NCBI RefSeq assembly: GCF_001544075.1
Contig: NZ_BCNT01000001.1
Coordinates: forward strand, 620,001 to 684,000
From: Comamonas terrae
GTDB taxonomy: Bacteria > Pseudomonadota > Gammaproteobacteria > Burkholderiales > Burkholderiaceae_C
Length of the DNA: 64,000 bases
Direction of reading: 5' to 3'
Under the pieces are notes generated by a model. That model made no database searches and was not told where the DNA came from. It worked only from the letters and a program-made list of their open reading frames with translations. A program made the translations under genes and the position numbers. How positions within the stretch are numbered: position 1 is the first letter of the stretch; every line of letters starts with the position of its first letter. This document shows positions 48,603 through 57,300 of the stretch, one piece after another.

Positions 48603-49691
48603 TCAGAGGCTTTCCTGCAGATTGTAACGCAGACCCCAATTTTCCAGGGCGCTCGCCATATCCGGCGGCAAGGGAGCATGCAGGACCAGCGGCTTTTGCG
48701 ACATCGGATGGACGAAGGCGAGCCTGAACGCATGCAGGGCCTGGCGCTCCAGCCCGCCCTCGGGCCGGCCGCCATATACGGCATCGGCCACCAGCGGGTG
48801 CGAGAGCGAAGCCATGTGCACGCGAATCTGGTGGGTCCGCCCGGTATGCAGCGTGCAGCGCACCAGGCAGTGCTGCGCATCTCCGGCCAGCCAGTCGAAG
48901 TCGGTACGCGCCGGCTTGCCCGGGTGCTGCGCCATGTCCACCACCGCCATGCGCAGGCGGTTGCGCGGATCGCGGCCTATGGGCGCATCGACTTCGCGAT
49001 GCCTGCGCGGCCCCCAGCCCTTGCCCGGCACATGGGCGATGGCCAGGTACTGCCGGCTCACGTCGCGCGCCGCGATCATCTTGACCAGCGCATCCATGGT
49101 CGCGCGGTTGCGCGCCACCACCATCAAGCCGCTGGTGTCCTTGTCCAGCCGGTGGACGATGCCCGCGCGCGGCACCTGCCGCGCCTTTTCGTCGCGCGCC
49201 AGCAGGCCGTTGAGCAGCGTCCCCGTCCAGTTGCCGGGCGCCGGGTGCACCACCAGGCCCGCAGGCTTGTTGACCACCAGCAGGTCGTCATCCTCGTAGA
49301 CCACTTCCAGCGTCATGGCTTCGGGCTGGAAGGCCATGCTTTGCTGGGTCGGGCGCATTTCCACCCGCAGCCGGTCGCCGGCGCCTACCTTGGCCGAGGA
49401 TTTGGTCAGCACCTTGCCGTTCAGGGTCACGGCACCATCGGCCAGCAACTGCTGCAGATAGCTGCGCGAGAACTCGCTCACGCCCGATGCCAGGACCTTG
49501 TCCACGCGCTGGCCATGCTCGCCGGCGCCCACGGTCAGCTCGCGGATTTCCGGCGCGGCGCCGGCCGCCGCATCATCGGCTACCTCGTCGTCCCCGGACT
49601 CCTCCCAGCCTGGCTCGGCTTGCCGGGCCTCAAAAGACACAAGCCCCTGCGGGGCAGGGGCTTGCGAGGCTTTCTTGCGTTGGCCAGCCAT
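48603..49691 (-). CDS. rluD: 23S rRNA pseudouridine synthase RluD
   Basis: Makes pseudouridines 1911, 1915 and 1917 in 23S rRNA. 362 residues from the ATG at 49691; a TTG two codons upstream is less likely. The catalytic Asp is in HRLDKDTSGLMVVARN. The S4 domain begins near residue 50, so there is a non-conserved N-terminal extension of about 45 residues. An intrinsic-terminator-like hairpin sits in the coding sequence of this extension (49640-49664). The gene follows nlpD after two bases. Confidence 0.95.
   Translation of the reverse strand: MAGQRKKASQAPAPQGLVSFEARQAEPGWEESGDDEVADDAAAGAAPEIRELTVGAGEHGQRVDKVLASGVSEFSRSYLQQLLADGAVTLNGKVLTKSSAKVGAGDRLRVEMRPTQQSMAFQPEAMTLEVVYEDDDLLVVNKPAGLVVHPAPGNWTGTLLNGLLARDEKARQVPRAGIVHRLDKDTSGLMVVARNRATMDALVKMIAARDVSRQYLAIAHVPGKGWGPRRHREVDAPIGRDPRNRLRMAVVDMAQHPGKPARTDFDWLAGDAQHCLVRCTLHTGRTHQIRVHMASLSHPLVADAVYGGRPEGGLERQALHAFRLAFVHPMSQKPLVLHAPLPPDMASALENWGLRYNLQESL
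49640..49664 (-). terminator. Terminator-like hairpin inside the rluD 5' coding region
   Basis: On the minus strand CAAGCCCCTGC-CCC-GCAGGGGCTTG (11-bp stem) is followed by TGTCTTTTG, about 9-17 codons into rluD. See the finding. Confidence 0.55.
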
Positions 49692-49693
49692 GC

Positions 49694-50551
49694 TCAACGC
49701 GAAGGCAGATAGCGCGCGGGGTCGACAGGCTTGCCCTGGCGGCGCACTTCGAAGTGCAGCTTCACGCGATCGGCGTCGGTGCTGCCCATCTCGGCAATCT
49801 TCTGGCCCTTCTTCACCGTCTGGTCTTCCTTGACCAGCAGCGACTGGTTGTGGGCATAGGCCGTCAGATAGGTGTTGTTGTGCTTGAGGATGATGAGGTT
49901 GCCATAGCCGCGCAGGCCGGCACCCGCATACACCACGCGGCCGTCGGCCGCGGCGACCACGGGATCGCCGGCCTTGCCGCCGATGTCGAAGCCCTTGTTG
50001 CGCGCCTCGTCGAAGCCCGCGATCAGCGTACCGCTGGCCGGCCAGATGAAGTCCACATCGTCGGCGCCCTTGGCTGCCGGCGCAGGCGTCGGTGCGGCCA
50101 CAGGCGTGGGCGCCGGCGTTGCCGTGCTGGAGCTGCCGGCGCTGCTGGAACTGCCGATGGGCGTCACCACCACCGGGGCCACGCCGCGGCCCGACGTCGA
50201 TCCGCTCGATGCCACGGCGGTGCCCGTGCTTCCAGGCGGCACCACGCGCACGACCTGGCCCACCTCGATCACATTGGGATTGTCGAGATTGTTCCAGCGT
50301 GCAATGTCTTTCCAGCTCTGGCCATGCTCCAGGCCGATCTTGATCAGCGTGTCGCCAGGCTTGATCGTGTAATAACCGGGCTTGCCGGCGTTTTCTGCAC
50401 CGGGCAAGGGTTTATCCATCCCGGAAGCGGAGGAGGCCGACTGTCCGCGGTCCTCCACAGGAGCCCTGTTTGCCTGGGTCGAGCAGCCGGCCAGGATCAC
50501 ACCTGCCAGAACAACCGTGCCCCAAGCCCCAAGACTTCGCGTTACCAACAT
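49694..50551 (-). CDS. nlpD: NlpD-like LysM / degenerate LytM lipoprotein
   Basis: Outer-membrane lipoprotein that activates the amidase AmiC at division. 285 residues. The lipobox is ILAGC. The LysM domain is near residues 60-107 (YYTIKPGDTLIKIGLEHGQS, NPNVIEVGQVVRVVPPG). The C-terminal M23/LytM domain has lost metal ligands: the usual HxH reads KLHFEVR, and the first zinc motif reads GFDEARNKGFDIGG. Loss of catalysis is normal for NlpD. Order surE-pcm-nlpD-rluD on the minus strand; in many Gammaproteobacteria rpoS follows nlpD, which is not the case here. Confidence 0.93.
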   Translation of the reverse strand: MLVTRSLGAWGTVVLAGVILAGCSTQANRAPVEDRGQSASSASGMDKPLPGAENAGKPGYYTIKPGDTLIKIGLEHGQSWKDIARWNNLDNPNVIEVGQVVRVVPPGSTGTAVASSGSTSGRGVAPVVVTPIGSSSSAGSSSTATPAPTPVAAPTPAPAAKGADDVDFIWPASGTLIAGFDEARNKGFDIGGKAGDPVVAAADGRVVYAGAGLRGYGNLIILKHNNTYLTAYAHNQSLLVKEDQTVKKGQKIAEMGSTDADRVKLHFEVRRQGKPVDPARYLPSR

Positions 50552-50565
50552 AAGCTTTTTCCCTT

Positions 50566-51363
50566 CTAGGCGATCCCCGATTTTAGAGGGACAAAATTCA
50601 CTGCTTCCAAAATTGACTGCTTAAATCCATGTGAACTCTTGTCAATCACCAGCAGTGCCTGCTTGCCGTCGCCGACCACGACCGGCGCCACCAGGCGTCC
50701 ACCCACGGCGAGCTGGTCGCACCAGGCATCGGGGATGGAATTGCCGCCTGCTGCAGAAATAATGCCGGCATAAGGCGCGCCGTTGACAAAACCCTGCATG
50801 CCATCGCCCAGGATGAGATGCACATTGGTCAGTCGCCAAGGACGCAGATTATGGCGGGCCTTTTCGTGCAGCCCGCGCAGGCGCTCGATCGAATACACCT
50901 CGCGGGCCACCCGGGACAGCACGGCCGCCTGGTAGCCGCAGCCGGTGCCGATCTCCAGCACCCGGCCCAGGCCGGACCTGGCGGCCTCCGAGCCCAGCAG
51001 CAGCTCCACCATGCGGGCCACCACGCTGGGCTTGGAAATGGTCTGCCCGAGCCCTATGGGCAGGCTGGTGTCCTCGTAGGCCTGGTTGACCAGGGCGCTG
51101 TCCACAAAGCGATGGCGCTCCACGCTGGCCATGGCATGCAGCACGCCGGGATGGGTGATGCCTGCGGCCTCCAGGCGCTGCGCCATGCGCACCCGCACCG
51201 CAGCGGAGTCCAGCCCGACGCCCACGGCCGGCGCGGGCGAGCGGGCGGCCACCGGGGCCGCGGGCGAACGCGCCAGCACGGGTTTCGCGATGGCGGCCTG
51301 CGGCTGCGCCGAGCGCGCAACCCAGCCCGGCATCGGGGAAGAGGCAGAGCGGCGTTCGTTCAC
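50566..51363 (-). CDS. pcm: Protein-L-isoaspartate O-methyltransferase
   Basis: Repairs isoaspartyl residues with SAM. 265 residues, including a non-conserved Ala/Arg/Pro-rich N-terminus of about 45. The catalytic core has EDTSLPIGLGQTISKPSVVA and the SAM site LEIGTGCGYQAAVLS. The GTG start at 51363 overlaps the surE stop as GTGA; an ATG at 51333 would be an alternative. surE and pcm are usually neighbours. Confidence 0.95.
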   Translation of the reverse strand: MNERRSASSPMPGWVARSAQPQAAIAKPVLARSPAAPVAARSPAPAVGVGLDSAAVRVRMAQRLEAAGITHPGVLHAMASVERHRFVDSALVNQAYEDTSLPIGLGQTISKPSVVARMVELLLGSEAARSGLGRVLEIGTGCGYQAAVLSRVAREVYSIERLRGLHEKARHNLRPWRLTNVHLILGDGMQGFVNGAPYAGIISAAGGNSIPDAWCDQLAVGGRLVAPVVVGDGKQALLVIDKSSHGFKQSILEAVNFVPLKSGIA

Positions 51364-52154
51364 TGTGCCCCCGCCTGCGCCTGCGAGCCCGGCCCTGTTC
51401 CCGTGAGCTTGCCGACCGTCTGGGCCCAGTAGCCCAGGCGGTCATGGTCCGTCAGATCGATCTGCAGCGGCGTCATCGAGACATGGCCGTTGGCCGTGGC
51501 ATGGAAGTCCGTGCCCTCCACATCGTCCATGGCGGCGCCGGCACTGCCGATCCAGTACATGGTTTCGCCGCGCGGGCTTTGCTGCACGATGGCCTTCTCC
51601 GCCGCATGGCGGCGCCCGAGGCGGCACAGCTTGACGGGCTTGAGCGCCGACAACGGCATGTTGGGAATGTTCACGTTCAGCAGCCAGGGCGCCGAGCCGA
51701 TCAGGTTCTGGGACTGCATGTTCTGCACCAGCTGGCGCGCGGTGGCGGCGGCGGCCTCCAGCTCGCCCCAGCCCTTGTCCACCTGGGAAAAGGCAATCGA
51801 CGGGATACCGAAGAGATACCCCTCCATGGCCGCGCCCACCGTGCCCGAATAAATGGTGTCGTCGCCCATGTTGGCGCCATTGTTGATGCCCGAGACGACC
51901 AGATCGGGCCGGTAGCCGAGCAGCCCGGTCAGCGCGATGTGCACGCAGTCGGCCGGCGTGCCGTTCACATAGCGGAAACCGTTGTGCGCCTGATGCACGT
52001 ACAGAGGCGCATTCAGTGTCAGGGCGTTGGATTTGGCGCTGTTGTTGTGCTCCGGCGCCACGACTTCGACGTCGGCCACCGTGCGCAAGGCCTCGTACAA
52101 GGCCACGATGCCAGGGGCCTGGAAGCCATCGTCGTTACAAATAAGAATCTTCAT
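51360..52154 (-). CDS. surE: 5'/3'-nucleotidase SurE
   Basis: Stationary-phase nucleotidase. 264 residues. The metal-binding N-terminus MKILICNDDGFQAPGI, the NNSAKSNALTLN segment and SGINNGANMGDDTIYSGTVG are all present. A possible -10 box TACAAT is found upstream, and no strong ribosome site precedes the ATG. First gene of surE-pcm-nlpD-rluD. Confidence 0.96.
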   Translation of the reverse strand: MKILICNDDGFQAPGIVALYEALRTVADVEVVAPEHNNSAKSNALTLNAPLYVHQAHNGFRYVNGTPADCVHIALTGLLGYRPDLVVSGINNGANMGDDTIYSGTVGAAMEGYLFGIPSIAFSQVDKGWGELEAAAATARQLVQNMQSQNLIGSAPWLLNVNIPNMPLSALKPVKLCRLGRRHAAEKAIVQQSPRGETMYWIGSAGAAMDDVEGTDFHATANGHVSMTPLQIDLTDHDRLGYWAQTVGKLTGTGPGSQAQAGAQ

Positions 52155-52293
52155 GGATACAGCAGGGAATGCAGCGGATTGTAGGCGGGCAGCTCGTCAC
52201 CGGTGGGACACGCGGCATTCCCACCACACTTCTATGATCGGCAGCGACATTCCCGGGCCCCTCGGGGCCGTACAGAACCGACAAGGAGACAAC

Positions 52294-53271
52294 ATGCACG
52301 CATGGCTTTGCACCACGCCCACGGGCGTCGACGCTTTGCAATGGTCCGAACTGCCGACACCCGCCCCCGGCCCCGGCCAGGTGCTGCTGCAGGTCAAGGC
52401 AGCCAGCCTGAACTTTCCCGATCTGCTGATCGTGCAGAACAAGTACCAGATCAAGCCTCCCCTGCCCTTTGTGCCGGGCTCCGAATACGCGGGCGTGGTG
52501 CAGGCCGTGGGGGAAGGTGTCACGCATCTCAAGGTCGGCCAGCATGTGGCCTGCCTGTCGGGCACGGGCGGCTTTGCCACCCACACGCTGGCGCCTGCGG
52601 CGCTGTGCATGCCGCTGCCCGACAGCTTCAGCTTCGTCGACGCGGCGGCCTTCATCATGACCTATGCGACCTCGCACCACGCCCTCATCGACCGCGGGCA
52701 GCTCAAGCCGGGCGAGACCGTGCTGGTGCTGGGCGCGGCCGGCGGCGTGGGCACGGCAGCCATACAGATTGCCAAGGCCGCGGGCGCCCGCGTGATCGCG
52801 GCGGCGTCCACCGACGAGAAGTGCGCACTGTGCAAAGCCCAGGGAGCCGACGCCACCATCAACTACAGCCAGGGCGACCTGCGCGAAGCCATCAAGGCGG
52901 CCACCGGCGGCAAGGGCCCCGACGTGATCTACGACCCCGTAGGCGGAGACTTCGCCGAGCCGGCCTTCCGCTCCATTGCCTGGCGCGGCCGCTACCTGAT
53001 CATCGGCTTTGCCTCGGGCCCGATTCCCTCGCTGCCGCTGAACCTGGCCCTGCTCAAGGGCGCTTCGCTGGTCGGCGTGTTCTGGGGCGATTTCGCCAAG
53101 CGCGAGCCGCAGAACAACGCCGCCATGATGCAGGAGCTGGCCCAGTGGTACGCCCAGGACAGGATCAAGCCGGTGATCGACCGCACCATGCCCATGGGCG
53201 AACTGCACGCTGCCTATGCGCGCATGGGCTCGCGCCAGGTACAGGGCAAGCTGGTCCTGGTCAACGACTGA
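52294..53271 (+). CDS. NADPH:quinone oxidoreductase family protein
   Basis: 325 residues from the ATG at 52294, preceded by AAGGAGACAAC. It is a medium-chain dehydrogenase/reductase without zinc ligands. The nucleotide fold is VLGAAGGVGTAAIQIAKAAG, and the N-terminal GroES-like part includes PGSEYAGVVQAVGEGVTHLK. Probably reduces quinones or enones with NADPH. Divergent from surE. A large GC-rich hairpin follows the stop codon. Confidence 0.9.
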   Translation: MHAWLCTTPTGVDALQWSELPTPAPGPGQVLLQVKAASLNFPDLLIVQNKYQIKPPLPFVPGSEYAGVVQAVGEGVTHLKVGQHVACLSGTGGFATHTLAPAALCMPLPDSFSFVDAAAFIMTYATSHHALIDRGQLKPGETVLVLGAAGGVGTAAIQIAKAAGARVIAAASTDEKCALCKAQGADATINYSQGDLREAIKAATGGKGPDVIYDPVGGDFAEPAFRSIAWRGRYLIIGFASGPIPSLPLNLALLKGASLVGVFWGDFAKREPQNNAAMMQELAQWYAQDRIKPVIDRTMPMGELHAAYARMGSRQVQGKLVLVND

Positions 53272-53287
53272 GCACCTGCAGCGCAAG

Positions 53288-53321
53288 CGGCCGACCGGCA
53301 CGCCACGGTGCCGGTCGGCCG
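53288..53321. terminator. GC-rich hairpin after the quinone oxidoreductase
   Basis: CGGCCGACCGGCAC pairs with GTGCCGGTCGGCCG (14 bp, six-base loop), 16 bp past the stop codon. There is no U-tract, so termination is uncertain. Confidence 0.5.
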
Positions 53322-53387
53322 TACAGCCCCCCAGGCAGGCGATACTGCACGCCATACCAAGCCCACCAAGCACCTGGAGGTGCTGCC

Positions 53388-54998
53388 ATGCCCTGCCTGC
53401 CCTGCCTATCCGTCCCTTTTTCAGACCGTCGCCGCTTCCTGTTGGCCGGCGGCCTGGCCACAGCCATCGGCGCTCTGCCGGCCTGGGCTCGCCAGGGCGA
53501 GAGAATCCGCCACAACCCATTCACGCTGGGCGTGGCCAGCGGCGACCCGGAGCCGGACAACGTGCTGCTCTGGACCCGGCTCACGCCGCCGCTGGCAGGT
53601 CTGGGCGAGATGGACGCCCCGGCCCTGCCGCCGCTCAAGCTGCGCTGGGAACTGGCCCATGACGAGGGCTTCACTCGCATCGTCGACCAGGGCGAGGCCA
53701 TGGCGCTGCCGCAATGGGGCCATGCGGTCCATGTGCAGGTCAACGGCCTGGCGCCCGACCGCTGGTACCACTACCGCTTCATGCTGGGCGATGCCGCCAG
53801 CGCCACCGGCCGCTGCCGCACGGCGCCGGCCGCGCATGCCAGGGTTTCGCGCCTGCGCCTGGCCTATGCCTCCTGCCAGCGCTGGGAGCACGGCTACTAC
53901 GCGGCCTGGGCCCAGGTGGCGCAGGATGCGCCGGACATGGTGCTGTTCCTGGGAGACTACATCTATGAATACGCCACCCCGGCCATGACCCTGGGGCTGG
54001 CACGCACCCAGCCGCTGCGCACGGCCCAGACCCTGGGCGACTACCGCGACCGCTATGCCCTGCACAAGAGCGACCCGCAGTTGCAGGCTGCCCATGCGGC
54101 CTGCAACTGGGCCGTCATCTGGGACGACCATGAAGTCGAAAACGACTACGCCTCCGACAACGGGCGCGGCGATCCGGCCCGGTTCCTGGCCCGCCGCATG
54201 GCGGCCTGGCAGGCGTTCTACGAGAACATGCCGCTGCGCGCCCCGGTCCTGCAGCGCAGCTTCCAGGGACTGTCGCTGTACCGCGACCTGCGCTGGGGCA
54301 ATCTGGTGCGCCTGCATTTGCTCGACGGGCGCCAGTACCGCGGCATCCAGGCCTGCCGCGCCCCTGGGCAGACCGATGCGGGCTCGGTCCTGCCGCAGGA
54401 ATGCGCCCAGCTAGACGATCCCGCGCGCAGCTTTCTCGGCTGGGAGCAGGAGCAATGGCTGTACCGGCAGCTGCAGGGCGACGGCCAGGGCAAGGCCCAG
54501 GCGCCCATCTGGAGCGTGCTGGCGCAGACCACGCTGTTCAGCACGCGCCGCTATCCCTCCGGCAAGCAGTCCACCGACAGCTGGGACGGCTATCCTGCGG
54601 CGCGCCAGCGCCTGGTCCAGCAGATCGCCCAGAGCGCGCCGCGCAACAGCGTGCTGCTGGGCGGCGACATCCATCAGAACTATGTGTGCGCGGTGCCGCT
54701 GCAGGCCCACCTGGCCCCCGACAAGGCCAATCCGGTGATCGCCAGCGAATTCTGCGGCACCTCCATCAGCTCGCGCAGCGGCACCACGCAGGCCAAGGTC
54801 GATGCCGTGGTCGCCCACAACCCCCAGGTGCTGTTCGCGCGCTGCGAGGAACGCGGCTACGGCCTGGCCGAGATCACGCCCCAGCGCTGGAACAACGAGC
54901 TGCGCGCCGTGGCCAATCCGCTGCGCGCCGACAGCCCCATCTACACGCTGGCGAAATTCACGGTCGAGGACCGGCGAGCCGGCCCGCAGGCCGCCTAA
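53388..54998 (+). CDS. phoD: PhoD-family alkaline phosphatase, Tat-exported
   Basis: 536 residues from the ATG at 53388, behind GGAGG. The twin-arginine leader SDRRRFLLAGGLATAIGALP sends a folded metalloenzyme to the periplasm. After the N-terminal domain (PFTLGVASGDPEPDNVLLWT) comes the phosphatase core with LRLAYASCQRWEHGYY, FLGDYIYEY, WDDHEVENDYA and LLGGDIHQNYVCAV. Calcium- and iron-dependent PhoD enzymes hydrolyse phosphodiesters and monoesters. The open frame extends upstream to 52203, but that part overlaps the oxidoreductase in another frame and is not coding. Confidence 0.93.
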   Translation: MPCLPCLSVPFSDRRRFLLAGGLATAIGALPAWARQGERIRHNPFTLGVASGDPEPDNVLLWTRLTPPLAGLGEMDAPALPPLKLRWELAHDEGFTRIVDQGEAMALPQWGHAVHVQVNGLAPDRWYHYRFMLGDAASATGRCRTAPAAHARVSRLRLAYASCQRWEHGYYAAWAQVAQDAPDMVLFLGDYIYEYATPAMTLGLARTQPLRTAQTLGDYRDRYALHKSDPQLQAAHAACNWAVIWDDHEVENDYASDNGRGDPARFLARRMAAWQAFYENMPLRAPVLQRSFQGLSLYRDLRWGNLVRLHLLDGRQYRGIQACRAPGQTDAGSVLPQECAQLDDPARSFLGWEQEQWLYRQLQGDGQGKAQAPIWSVLAQTTLFSTRRYPSGKQSTDSWDGYPAARQRLVQQIAQSAPRNSVLLGGDIHQNYVCAVPLQAHLAPDKANPVIASEFCGTSISSRSGTTQAKVDAVVAHNPQVLFARCEERGYGLAEITPQRWNNELRAVANPLRADSPIYTLAKFTVEDRRAGPQAA

Positions 54999-55069
54999 GA
55001 ACGTGTTCACGATCTGCGAGCGCCTGACCGCCGGCAGTGGAAAACGCAAAACTCCTATGATGCGGGTCC

Positions 55070-55174
55070 ATGGCAATCGTCAACACCCCGGCCCATCTGC
55101 GTCCGCAGCAGATCCATTTTTTCCGTGCAGCCTGCGGCTGCATCGCCGAACACCGTGCCGGAGGTGCGCAATGA
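55070..55174 (+). CDS. Possible 34-residue leader ORF coupled to map
   Basis: A short frame starting MAIVNTPAHLRPQQIHFFRA and ending with a TGA that overlaps the ATG of map as ATGA. A -10-like TATGAT lies at 55056-55061, eight bases before the ATG, so the transcript may start at or next to the start codon. No domain is recognised. It could be a real small protein or only a translated leader. No good -35 box. Confidence 0.35.
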   Translation: MAIVNTPAHLRPQQIHFFRAACGCIAEHRAGGAQ

Positions 55175-55977
55175 AGCGCGGCAAGCAACGCAGCATTCCC
55201 CTGCACGGGCCCGACGAGATTGCGCTTTCGCGCACGGCCGGCGGGCTGGCCGCCCGTGTGCTGGCCATGCTCACCCCCCATGTGCAGCCGGGTGTCAGCA
55301 CCGAAAAGCTGGACCGGCTCTGCCATGACTACATCGTGGACGAGCTGCACTGCACGCCCACCAACGTCGGCTACTACGGCTTTCCCAAGACGGTGTGCAC
55401 CTCCGTCAACCATGTGGTCTGCCACGGCATCCCGGATGCCAAGCAGATTCTCAAGGACGGGGACATCGTGAACGTGGACGTGGCCGTGACCACGCCCGAA
55501 GGCTGGATCGGCGACACCAGCCGCATGTACTACGTGGGCCAGCCCGGCAGCCAGGCCAGGCGCCTCGTCGACACCACCTACGAGGCCCTGCTGGCGGGCA
55601 TACGCGCCGTGCGCCCCGGCGCCACCCTGGGCGACATAGGCCACGCCATCCAGAGCGTGGCCCAGCGCGAGCGCTTCAGCGTGGTGCGCGAATACTGCGG
55701 CCACGGCATCGGCAAGGTCTACCACGACGAGCCCCAGGTGCTGCACTACGGTACGCCGGGTCAGGGGCTGGTGCTGCAGACGGGCATGATTTTCACGATC
55801 GAGCCCATGCTCAATGCCGGCAAGGCCGCCACGCGCGAACTCAGCGACGGCTGGACCGTGATCACCAACGACAAGTCGCTGTCGGCCCAGTGGGAGCACA
55901 TGGTGGCCGTGACCGAAACCGGTTTCGAGGTGCTCACCCCGTGGCCCGAGGGCACGGGCAGCTATCCGGCCATCTAG
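55171..55977 (+). CDS. map: Methionine aminopeptidase, type I
   Basis: Removes the initiator methionine from new proteins. 268 residues from the ATG at 55171, behind GGAGGTGCGCA. The five metal ligands are visible: two Asp in NVDVAVTTPEGWIGDTSRMY, His in CGHGIGKVYHDEP, Glu in FTIEPMLN and Glu in QWEHMVAVTETGFEVLT. Downstream of phoD and possibly translated from a coupled small ORF. Confidence 0.96.
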   Translation: MKRGKQRSIPLHGPDEIALSRTAGGLAARVLAMLTPHVQPGVSTEKLDRLCHDYIVDELHCTPTNVGYYGFPKTVCTSVNHVVCHGIPDAKQILKDGDIVNVDVAVTTPEGWIGDTSRMYYVGQPGSQARRLVDTTYEALLAGIRAVRPGATLGDIGHAIQSVAQRERFSVVREYCGHGIGKVYHDEPQVLHYGTPGQGLVLQTGMIFTIEPMLNAGKAATRELSDGWTVITNDKSLSAQWEHMVAVTETGFEVLTPWPEGTGSYPAI

Positions 55978-56032
55978 GCCTTTGCGGCCTTGCGCCGCCA
56001 TGGAAGGCCCCCTACTGGGGCGGCGATCCGCA

Positions 56033-56146
56033 TCAGATGTTGGGCGGCATATCCTGGGGCTGCGGCGGAATCTCGCCCGGCGGCACATCCTGCGGCTCGT
56101 CTATGGGCTGGGGAGTTCCTGGCTGAGGCGTCGTGGCAGTATTCAT
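56033..56146 (-). CDS. Proline-rich 37-residue microprotein
   Basis: A short minus-strand frame starting MNTATTPQPGTPQPIDEPQD, with ten or more prolines, many Gln, Glu and Asp, and no hydrophobic segment. The ATG at 56146 has GGAG eight bases upstream (GGAGAATGCGCG). Its function is unknown. It is too short for domain searches. It is divergent from the SMR transporter gene and its stop is 56 bp from the map stop. Confidence 0.5.
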   Translation of the reverse strand: MNTATTPQPGTPQPIDEPQDVPPGEIPPQPQDMPPNI

Positions 56147-56221
56147 CGCGCATTCTCCATACCGGCAAGCAGGCTTGCGCACGCACCTGCTTGCGCGCAA
56201 GTCCTTGTAGATTCAACACCC

Positions 56222-56554
56222 ATGACGAATTACCTGTACCTGGGCCTGGCCATTGTGGCCGAAGTGATTGCCACCTCGTTCCTGGCCAAGGCCTCGGGCT
56301 TCACGCGCCTCGGGCCTACGCTGGTGGCCATCGCGGGCTATGTGGTGGCGTTCTACTTTCTTTCGCTCACGCTGCGCACCGTCCCCACGGGCGTGGCCTA
56401 TGCCATCTGGTCGGGCGTGGGCATCGTGCTGGTCTCCGCCGTGGCCTTTTTCTGGCAGGGCCAGCGCCTGGATGCGCCCGCCCTCGCGGGCATGGGCCTC
56501 ATCGTTGCCGGCGTGCTGGTCATCAACCTGTTTTCCAAGACCGCCGGCCACTAA
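56222..56554 (+). CDS. Small multidrug resistance (SMR) family transporter
   Basis: 110 residues and four membrane segments. The essential Glu is Glu14 in LAIVAEVIATSFLAKASGFT, and the AYAIWSGVG motif is conserved. Members export cationic drugs, guanidinium or polyamines in exchange for protons; the substrate cannot be told. No ribosome site is seen before the ATG, which lies ten bases after a -10-like TAGATT. Stop codon 7 bp before the stop of the convergent esterase gene. Confidence 0.9.
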   Translation: MTNYLYLGLAIVAEVIATSFLAKASGFTRLGPTLVAIAGYVVAFYFLSLTLRTVPTGVAYAIWSGVGIVLVSAVAFFWQGQRLDAPALAGMGLIVAGVLVINLFSKTAGH

Positions 56555-56561
56555 AAACCGG

Positions 56562-57230
56562 TCAGCGCGCCAGATCCTCGAGCCACTGCATGCTGGCCCG
56601 CAGCTCCTCGGGCCGGATCTCGTGGGCACCCGGATATTCCTGGTAGCAGAGGTTCAAGGGCAGGCGCTTGGCCCGGTCGCGGATGGCGTGGGCGCTGGTC
56701 AGCGGGATCACATTGTCGTAGGTGCCGTGGCTGACCCACAGGGATTTTCCGGCCAGCGCGGCATCGGGCGCCTGCTGCGGCAGCACCTCGGGCAGCAGGC
56801 GGCTATGCCAGGCCATGGCGGCGCGCAGGGTCTGCGGCTGCGTGAGCAGCTGGCTCAGCGCCATGATGCCGCCCTGGCTGAAGCCGCCCACGACCACGCG
56901 TCCGGACGGAATGTCCAGCAGCCGTGCGGCCTGCTCCACGGCCTGCTGCACCAGCTTGCGCGCCTGCTGCTCTTGTTGCACATCGATATGGCGCGTGCCG
57001 TCGGCATCCACCGTGAACTGGAACCAGGCATAGGCCCCCGGCCCCATGACAAACGGCGCGCGCAGGCTGATCACATGGAACTGCGCCGGCACGAACGGCG
57101 CGAGGCCCATCAGGTCGTGCTCGTTGCTGCCCACGCCGTGCATGAGCACCAGCAGCCAGGGTGCGCGGCCCGGCTCCGGCTCGGCCGGCCGCTCCAGAAA
57201 GCTCAGTGACAAATCGGTAATGGCAATCAT
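56562..57230 (-). CDS. Phospholipase/carboxylesterase family hydrolase
   Basis: 222 residues from the ATG at 57230, behind AAGGAAACC. An alpha/beta hydrolase of the carboxylesterase/thioesterase (YpfH-like) group. The catalytic Ser is in GGFSQGG, Asp in HGTYDNVIP and His in EYPGAHEI; LMHGVGSNEHDLMGLAPFVP is the oxyanion region. Cytoplasmic. Convergent with the SMR gene. Confidence 0.9.
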   Translation of the reverse strand: MIAITDLSLSFLERPAEPEPGRAPWLLVLMHGVGSNEHDLMGLAPFVPAQFHVISLRAPFVMGPGAYAWFQFTVDADGTRHIDVQQEQQARKLVQQAVEQAARLLDIPSGRVVVGGFSQGGIMALSQLLTQPQTLRAAMAWHSRLLPEVLPQQAPDAALAGKSLWVSHGTYDNVIPLTSAHAIRDRAKRLPLNLCYQEYPGAHEIRPEELRASMQWLEDLAR

Positions 57231-57300
57231 GGCGGTTTCCTTGCATATCCGGGGCATGGGCAGATTCATCTTCAAAAACGACTTCAGCGCTTTGCAGGAA

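Noticed and set aside
52203-53387. The first 395 codons of the long frame that ends with the PhoD phosphatase
   Set aside because: They overlap the quinone oxidoreductase in another frame. The true start at 53388 has a ribosome site and a Tat signal.
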